Shown here one piece after another: positions 5,108 through 9,225 of a stretch of DNA of 9,225 nucleotides. The position numbers were made by a program, and so were the translations under genes. The notes beneath the pieces are model-generated. The model searched no databases. It saw only the letters and a program-made list of their open reading frames with translations, and had not been told where the DNA came from. Location of the stretch: contig JAEUMX010000326.1 of the NCBI GenBank assembly GCA_016791285.1, positions 1-9,225 of the forward strand, in the 5' to 3' direction. The number at the start of each line of letters is the position of its first letter. Positions within the stretch are counted from its first letter, which is position 1. Source of the DNA: Burkholderiales bacterium. Lineage in GTDB: Bacteria > Pseudomonadota > Gammaproteobacteria > Burkholderiales > JAEUMW01.

Positions 5108-7954
5108 GTGACCCAAACCTCGACCCCGGTGCCGTGGCGGCGCCGTCTGGTGCCGCCCGCGCTGCTCGCCATACTGACGCTCGCGCTGGCGGCGAGCGGC
5201 GCACTGCATCGGATCGATCTCGTGCTGTACGACGCGCTGCTCGTGGTCGACCGGCCGCCGCCGAGCGCCGACATCGCACTGGTGGAGATCGACGAGCGCA
5301 GCCTGCAGGCGCTGGGCCGCTGGCCGTGGCCCCGGGCCCGGCATGCGGATCTGCTCGATCGCCTGCGGGCGGCGGGGGCGCGCGCGGTCGCCCTGCAGAT
5401 CATTTTCGCCGAACCGGGCGACGCCGAAGACGACCAGCGTCTGGCGGACGCGATCGCGCGCTTCGGCCCGGTGGTGCTGCCGGTATTCCCCGATGTCGAT
5501 CCCGGCGCAGGCGTGCTGCGCGCAAGGATGTCCGTGCCGGTGCTGGCGGCACAGGCTGCGCACGGACATGTCGACGCCGAGCTCGATCCTGACGGCGTTG
5601 CGCGCAGTGCCTACCTGAAGGCGGGGCTGCTCGAAGCAACGTGGTCGCATCTTGCTCTTGCACTGCTGGAAGCCGGTGCGCGCGCGCCTGGGGAGTTACC
5701 CGGCGAGCGCCGGCCGGACGCACCGCCGAGCCGCGGCGGGCGGTGGCTGCGCGACTATCGCGCTCTGGTGCCGTTCGCCGACGGGCAGTTCGCGACGTTC
5801 TCCTACGTCGAAGTGTTACGGGATCAGGCGCTTGCGGAATCCTTGCGCAACAAGCTCGTGCTGGTCGGCGTCACGGCGGCCGGCGTGCAGGACTCCTTGC
5901 CGACGCCGGTGGCGCGTGGCGGCGCGCCCATGTCCGGCGTCGAGTTCAACGCCCATGTCGTCAATGCGCTCTTGCAGCAGCGCCTGATCGAGCGCCTGCC
6001 GATGCCCATCACGCTCGTGCTGTCGATGCTCCTTGCCGTGCTGCCGCTGCTCGTGACCTGGCGCGCGCGGACCTCGCTCGCGCCGGCGGTGATGGCCGTG
6101 GCTTGCGCGCTCGGCGCGTCGCTGCTCGCTGGCGCGTTGCTCCGCCTGGCAAACGTCTGGTTTCCGCCTGCCGCCGCTTTTGTCGGGGCCCTGCTGTCCT
6201 ATCCGCTCTGGAGCTGGCTGCAGCTGCGATCGACCGCGGTGGAACTGGCGCGCGAGCGGGAAGAGTTGAACGCCACCCTGCAAGCGATCGGGGATGCGGT
6301 GATCGCGACCGACCGGGCGGGGCGTGTGGCCTACCTGAACCCGGCGGCCGAAGCGCTGACAGGGATGAGCGCGGCGCAGGCGGACGGGAGCGCGCTGGAG
6401 GAGGTGTTCAGCCTGGAGGACGAGCACGGCCGCCTGCGCCGGCTGGCGCACGAGGTGTTCGTGCCGGGGCTGCACGAGCAGGTCGGTTCCGGTCTGCGCG
6501 GGCGGCTCACGGTCCGCACCGGCGAGACCCGCACGGTACGCGTGAGCGGCCGGCCGGTGCGCAACGCGTGCGGTGCGATCGACGGAGCGGTGCTCGCTGT
6601 CACCGACATGAGCGACATCGCCGCGATGACGGAGCGAATCGAGTATCAGGCCACCCACGATGCGCTCACCGGCTTGCCGAACCGGGTCCTGTTGCGCGAT
6701 CGGCTGGTGCAGGCGTTCGCACACGCGCGCCGTTCGGGTGCTTGTGTCGCCGTTCTCTTCATCGATCTCGACCGCTTCAAGCACGTGAACGACAGTCTCG
6801 GCCACAGCGAAGGCGATGTGCTGCTGCAGCAGGTGGCGAAACGTCTGCGCTCCGCGGTGCGCGACGGCGACACGGTGGCACGGTGGGGCGGCGACGAGTT
6901 CGTGGTTGTGCTCGACCACGCGAGCGATCGCGCGGCGGCCGAGGCGGTCGCGCACAAGATCGCGGCGGCTCTGCGCGACCCGCTCGCCCTCGGGCGCGAA
7001 GCGCTCGTCATCAGCGCCAGCATCGGTGGCGCGCTTTTCCCGGCGGACGGCGAGGCCGCGGACACGCTGCTGCGGCGGGCCGATGCCGCAATGTACCGGG
7101 CCAAATCCGCGGGGCGCGACACGGTGCGGTTCTTCGATTCGGAGATGGATGAAGCCGCGGCCGAGCGGCTCGCGCTCGAGCGCGCCCTGCGCGAGGCCAT
7201 CGACCGTCACGAGTTCGAGCTCATGTACCAGCCGCAGGTGCGCCTTGCCGACGGCAAGCTGTTCGGCGCCGAGGCGCTCCTGCGCTGGCGCCATCCGACT
7301 GCCGGGCTGCTCGGACCGGCGCGATTCATCGGCCTGGCGGAGGACAGCGGACTCATCATCGGCGTCGGGAGCTGGGTCCTGCTGGAGGCCTGCGGCCAGC
7401 TGCGCGCATGGCGCAGCGCCGGACTGCCACCGCTGCCGGTGTCGGTCAACGTGTCGCCGCGCCAGTTCGCACACGCGGGATTCGAGGCGACGGTCGCCGG
7501 AGCGCTCGACGGCAGTGGAATCTCACCCCTGGATCTCAAGCTCGAGATCACGGAGAGCATGCTCGCCAGCGACCTCGAGCGGACTGCCGCGGTGATGAGA
7601 CGCTTGCAGGAGCGGGGGGTAGCCGTCTCGATCGACGACTTCGGCGTCGATTACTCGGCGCTGCGATATCTGAAGCAGTTTCCGGTGGCCGAGCTCAAGA
7701 TCGACCATGGGTTCGTGAGCCACGTCACGACCTCCCCACAGGACGCGGCCATCACCGAAGCGATCATCGCGCTGGCGCGCAGTCTCGGTCTGGCGGTGGT
7801 GGCAGAAGGCGTCGAGACGCTCGCGCAACTCGAGTTCCTGCGCCGACGCGGCTGCGACGCCGCACAGGGATTCGCCCTCAGCCGGCCGCTGCCGGCGTGG
7901 GAGATGACCAGGCTGTTGGAGCGCGGGGACGCGCTCCCCTTGCCGGTGACCTGA
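5108..7954 (+). CDS. CHASE2-PAS-GGDEF-EAL membrane sensor (c-di-GMP cyclase/phosphodiesterase)
   Basis: A 948-residue inner-membrane protein. TM1 is about 16-33; the periplasmic CHASE2 domain follows (about 36-295, with LVEIDERSLQALGRWPWPR typical of the family); three TM helices lie near 298-317, 324-345 and 350-373; then a PAS domain (about 383-505), GGDEF (about 512-677) and EAL (about 688-938). The cyclase looks intact: GGDEF 594-598, metal Asp553 in FIDLDRFK, and an inhibitory RxxD site (Arg585-Asp588) five residues before it. The EAL half keeps EALLRW (722-727), Asn781, Glu813-Ser817 (EITES), Asp843-Asp844, Lys864 and Glu900, but loop 6 reads DDFGVDYSAL instead of the usual DDFGTGYSSL. 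Both activities are therefore possible. GTG 5108 is four bases after the upstream stop with only a weak ribosome site, implying coupling; a second in-frame GTG is at 5129. In CHASE2, the usual D of FDIIFAEP-like strands is Gln97. Confidence 0.94.
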   Translation: MTQTSTPVPWRRRLVPPALLAILTLALAASGALHRIDLVLYDALLVVDRPPPSADIALVEIDERSLQALGRWPWPRARHADLLDRLRAAGARAVALQIIFAEPGDAEDDQRLADAIARFGPVVLPVFPDVDPGAGVLRARMSVPVLAAQAAHGHVDAELDPDGVARSAYLKAGLLEATWSHLALALLEAGARAPGELPGERRPDAPPSRGGRWLRDYRALVPFADGQFATFSYVEVLRDQALAESLRNKLVLVGVTAAGVQDSLPTPVARGGAPMSGVEFNAHVVNALLQQRLIERLPMPITLVLSMLLAVLPLLVTWRARTSLAPAVMAVACALGASLLAGALLRLANVWFPPAAAFVGALLSYPLWSWLQLRSTAVELAREREELNATLQAIGDAVIATDRAGRVAYLNPAAEALTGMSAAQADGSALEEVFSLEDEHGRLRRLAHEVFVPGLHEQVGSGLRGRLTVRTGETRTVRVSGRPVRNACGAIDGAVLAVTDMSDIAAMTERIEYQATHDALTGLPNRVLLRDRLVQAFAHARRSGACVAVLFIDLDRFKHVNDSLGHSEGDVLLQQVAKRLRSAVRDGDTVARWGGDEFVVVLDHASDRAAAEAVAHKIAAALRDPLALGREALVISASIGGALFPADGEAADTLLRRADAAMYRAKSAGRDTVRFFDSEMDEAAAERLALERALREAIDRHEFELMYQPQVRLADGKLFGAEALLRWRHPTAGLLGPARFIGLAEDSGLIIGVGSWVLLEACGQLRAWRSAGLPPLPVSVNVSPRQFAHAGFEATVAGALDGSGISPLDLKLEITESMLASDLERTAAVMRRLQERGVAVSIDDFGVDYSALRYLKQFPVAELKIDHGFVSHVTTSPQDAAITEAIIALARSLGLAVVAEGVETLAQLEFLRRRGCDAAQGFALSRPLPAWEMTRLLERGDALPLPVT

Positions 7955-7961
7955 AGTGCGG

Positions 7962-8309
7962 CTATTGCAGGTCTTGCGCCGTCTGCACGCGCGCCGGCGG
8001 CTCGGCCATCGTCTTGCCGGCCTCATAGCGGATCCCCGGTCCCAGCTCATCGAAACTGAACAGGGAGAAGACCCGCTCGCCGCTGTAGTCCAGCACGCGA
8101 AGATCGTCGCTTTCGTGCAGATCCTGCTGCACGATCGTGAAATGACCGCCATACCGCTTTTTTGCGGCCTCGAGCGGGATCTCATGGGCGATGAACTTCG
8201 AGATTCCCTTCGCTTCGAGCTTCTTCAACAGGCCCTGAGCCGTCGCTGTGTCATACGAGGTCAGAATGACCATCGGGCCGCTGGCAGTAAGCAACAAGAT
8301 CGCTTTCAT
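7962..8309 (-). CDS. Conserved-looking 115-aa protein of unknown function
   Basis: I do not recognise a named family. The gene is convincing: the ATG at 8309 is preceded by a perfect AGGAGG (8320-8315) with a 5-base spacer, and the protein is not GC-frame junk (mixed Lys, Phe, Tyr, Ile, clear heptad-free alternation of strands and helices). It starts with a hydrophobic strand MKAILLL, then a polar segment and a possible helix GLLKKLEAKGISKFI (26-40), a basic AAKKRYGGHFTIV (48-60), an acidic LHESDDLRVLDY (64-75), and a Pro/Gln-rich tail likely disordered. The first 18 residues are hydrophobic but lack a basic N-region and a clear cleavage site, so cytoplasmic location is more likely than export. 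It lies downstream of the badI-like gene on the same strand (124-bp gap) and converges on the CHASE2 gene with only 7 bp between stops, so the two transcripts probably overlap. Confidence 0.75.
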   Translation of the reverse strand: MKAILLLTASGPMVILTSYDTATAQGLLKKLEAKGISKFIAHEIPLEAAKKRYGGHFTIVQQDLHESDDLRVLDYSGERVFSLFSFDELGPGIRYEAGKTMAEPPARVQTAQDLQ

Positions 8310-8433
8310 CGCATCCTCCTTTTTCGCTTGTTCTGTGGCGGAGACTCCCTACTTTCACACTAGCACATGCAACCGCGTTCTCCCAAGGGACTGGGTCTCG
8401 GAAAAGGGGCAGGCTCCCGCTCGGCAGGCCCGG
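8310..8433 (-). promoter_or_regulatory. Intergenic region between badI and the small gene, with a candidate promoter
   Basis: Read on the minus strand, this 124-bp gap holds an extended -10-like TGCTAGTGT (8365-8357) about 48 bases before the small gene's ATG, without a good -35, followed by an A-rich stretch and the AGGAGG ribosome site. Just after the badI stop there is an imperfect GGGC...GCCC pairing followed by CTTTT, a poor terminator candidate, and a direct repeat of GCCTGCC. The gap is long enough for the small gene to have its own promoter, but readthrough from badI is equally possible. Confidence 0.25.
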
Positions 8434-9216
8434 TCAAGGCTTCCGGAACCTCGGTTTGCGCTTTTCCTGGAAGGCGCGCACGCCCTCCTTCGATTCCTCC
8501 GTGCCGTAGAACAGGCCGACCGCCTGCAACCCGAACGCCGATATCCCCGCGATGTGCGCGCTGTCGGCATTGAACGAGCGCTTGGCGAGCGCGAGTGCGG
8601 TCGGACTCTTCTCCAGGATCTCGGCGCACCAGCGTGCGACCTCGGCGTCCAGCTCGGCGTCGGGCACGGCCTTGTTCGCGAGCCCCATCTGCACCGCTTC
8701 GGCCGCTGAATACTGCCGGCATAGATACCAGACCTCGCGCGCGCGTTTCTCGCCGATCACGCGCGCCATGTAGGCGGTGCCAAAACCGGGGTCGACCGAA
8801 CCGACCTTCGGCCCGACCTGGCCGAAGCGGGCCGATTGCGCGGCAAGCGTGAGGTCGCACAGCAGGGCCAGCACATGTCCACCGCCGATGGCGTAGCCGC
8901 GAACCTTGGCAATGACCGGTTTCGGCACATCGCGGATCACCGCCTGCAGTTCCTCCAGTGGCAGACCGATCACGCCGCGTCCGTCATAATGGCCGGCATG
9001 CGCCGACTGGTCCCCTCCGGTGCAGAAGGCGCGCTCGCCCGCCCCCGTGAGAACGATGACGCCGACCGCGCGATCCCAGCCCGCGCGCTGGAAAGCGTCG
9101 ATCAGCTCCTCGCAGGTCTGGGCGCGGAACGCGTTGTACTTGTCCGGGCGATTGATGGTGATGGTGGCGACACCGGCGGTGATGTCGTACAGAATATCTT
9201 CGTAGGTGGCAGTCAT
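8434..9216 (-). CDS. badI: 2-ketocyclohexanecarboxyl-CoA hydrolase (BadI-type crotonase)
   Basis: A 260-residue cytoplasmic crotonase-superfamily enzyme. BadI opens 2-ketocyclohexane-1-carboxyl-CoA with water to pimeloyl-CoA by a retro-Dieckmann reaction, in cyclohexanecarboxylate and Rhodopseudomonas-type benzoate degradation. The protein shows the CoA-binding CTGGDQS segment (65-71), the oxyanion GYAIGGGHVL (108-116), and Ser140, Asp142 (KVGSVDPG) and Tyr237 (LFYGTEES), in register, shifted by two, with the residues known for BadI and its relative MenB. YDGRGVIGLPLEELQ (77-91) matches my memory of R. palustris BadI and not MenB, which has a different insert there. Length equals BadI. ATG 9216 is only 9 bp from the window edge, so its ribosome site is not visible. 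The usual partners (dehydrogenases, ligase of the ali/bad set) would lie off the right edge if present. MenB is the main alternative. Confidence 0.82.
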   Translation of the reverse strand: MTATYEDILYDITAGVATITINRPDKYNAFRAQTCEELIDAFQRAGWDRAVGVIVLTGAGERAFCTGGDQSAHAGHYDGRGVIGLPLEELQAVIRDVPKPVIAKVRGYAIGGGHVLALLCDLTLAAQSARFGQVGPKVGSVDPGFGTAYMARVIGEKRAREVWYLCRQYSAAEAVQMGLANKAVPDAELDAEVARWCAEILEKSPTALALAKRSFNADSAHIAGISAFGLQAVGLFYGTEESKEGVRAFQEKRKPRFRKP

Positions 9217-9219
9217 GAT

Positions 9220-9225
9220 GGATCC
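9220..9225. other. BamHI recognition site at the window edge
   Basis: The last six bases are GGATCC, a complete BamHI site. A window ending exactly at a six-base site suggests that the source record is a cloned restriction fragment; the left end carries no such site. Coincidence is possible. It has no biological role here but warns that the badI upstream region is missing for a technical reason. Confidence 0.6.

Noticed and set aside
5816..7474. 552-codon minus-strand frame opposite the CHASE2 gene
   Set aside because: No recognisable domain, His/Arg/Gln-rich composition, and it is antisense to a protein with intact GGDEF and EAL motifs.
8381..8390. Palindrome-like TCCCAAGGGA between badI and the small gene
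   Set aside because: Arms of only four bases and no neighbouring copy; expected by chance in this composition.
8405..8433. Intrinsic terminator after badI
   Set aside because: Only a 4-bp outer stem with mismatched interior and four Ts; too weak to call.
8434..9216. Naphthoate synthase MenB as the identity of the crotonase
   Set aside because: Catalytic residues are shared, but the YDGRG-GLPLEEL segment and the 260-residue length fit BadI better. MenB remains the main alternative.

Overview
The window is a GC-rich, densely coding stretch of a Gram-negative chromosome. High GC, the codon use, the exported murein endopeptidase and the c-di-GMP gene architecture suggest a proteobacterium. A betaproteobacterium, perhaps a Rhodocyclales- or Burkholderiales-like aromatic or alicyclic acid degrader, is my best guess; this is inference and no rRNA or marker gene is present. 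No tRNA, rRNA, IS element, CRISPR array or phage gene was seen.

Layout: (1) 1-835 (-), an alpha/beta hydrolase cut by the left edge. (2) 836-1008, a divergent promoter region. (3) 1009-7954 (+), four co-directional genes: an acyl-CoA ligase (ANL superfamily); a MepA-type murein endopeptidase starting 6 bp after it; after an 81-bp gap with two inverted repeats, an exported LysM-FecR protein with three Fn3-like repeats and a C-terminal membrane tail; and, 4 bp later, a CHASE2-PAS-GGDEF-EAL membrane sensor for c-di-GMP. (4) 7962-8309 (-), a 115-aa unrecognised protein converging on the sensor gene with a 7-bp gap. (5) 8434-9216 (-), a BadI-type 2-ketocyclohexanecarboxyl-CoA hydrolase, whose start lies 9 bp from the right edge. 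The window ends exactly on a BamHI site (GGATCC).

Two themes stand out. Acyl-CoA metabolism flanks the window: BadI makes pimeloyl-CoA from a cyclic beta-keto acyl-CoA in the cyclohexanecarboxylate/benzoyl-CoA type pathway, and the ligase could activate a related acid, though its substrate cannot be read from sequence. The middle is an envelope signalling block: a murein hydrolase, a putative peptidoglycan-binding periplasmic protein and a sensor with a periplasmic CHASE2 domain. The most interesting proposal is that the LysM-FecR-Fn3 protein and the CHASE2 sensor form one envelope-sensing unit that controls c-di-GMP.
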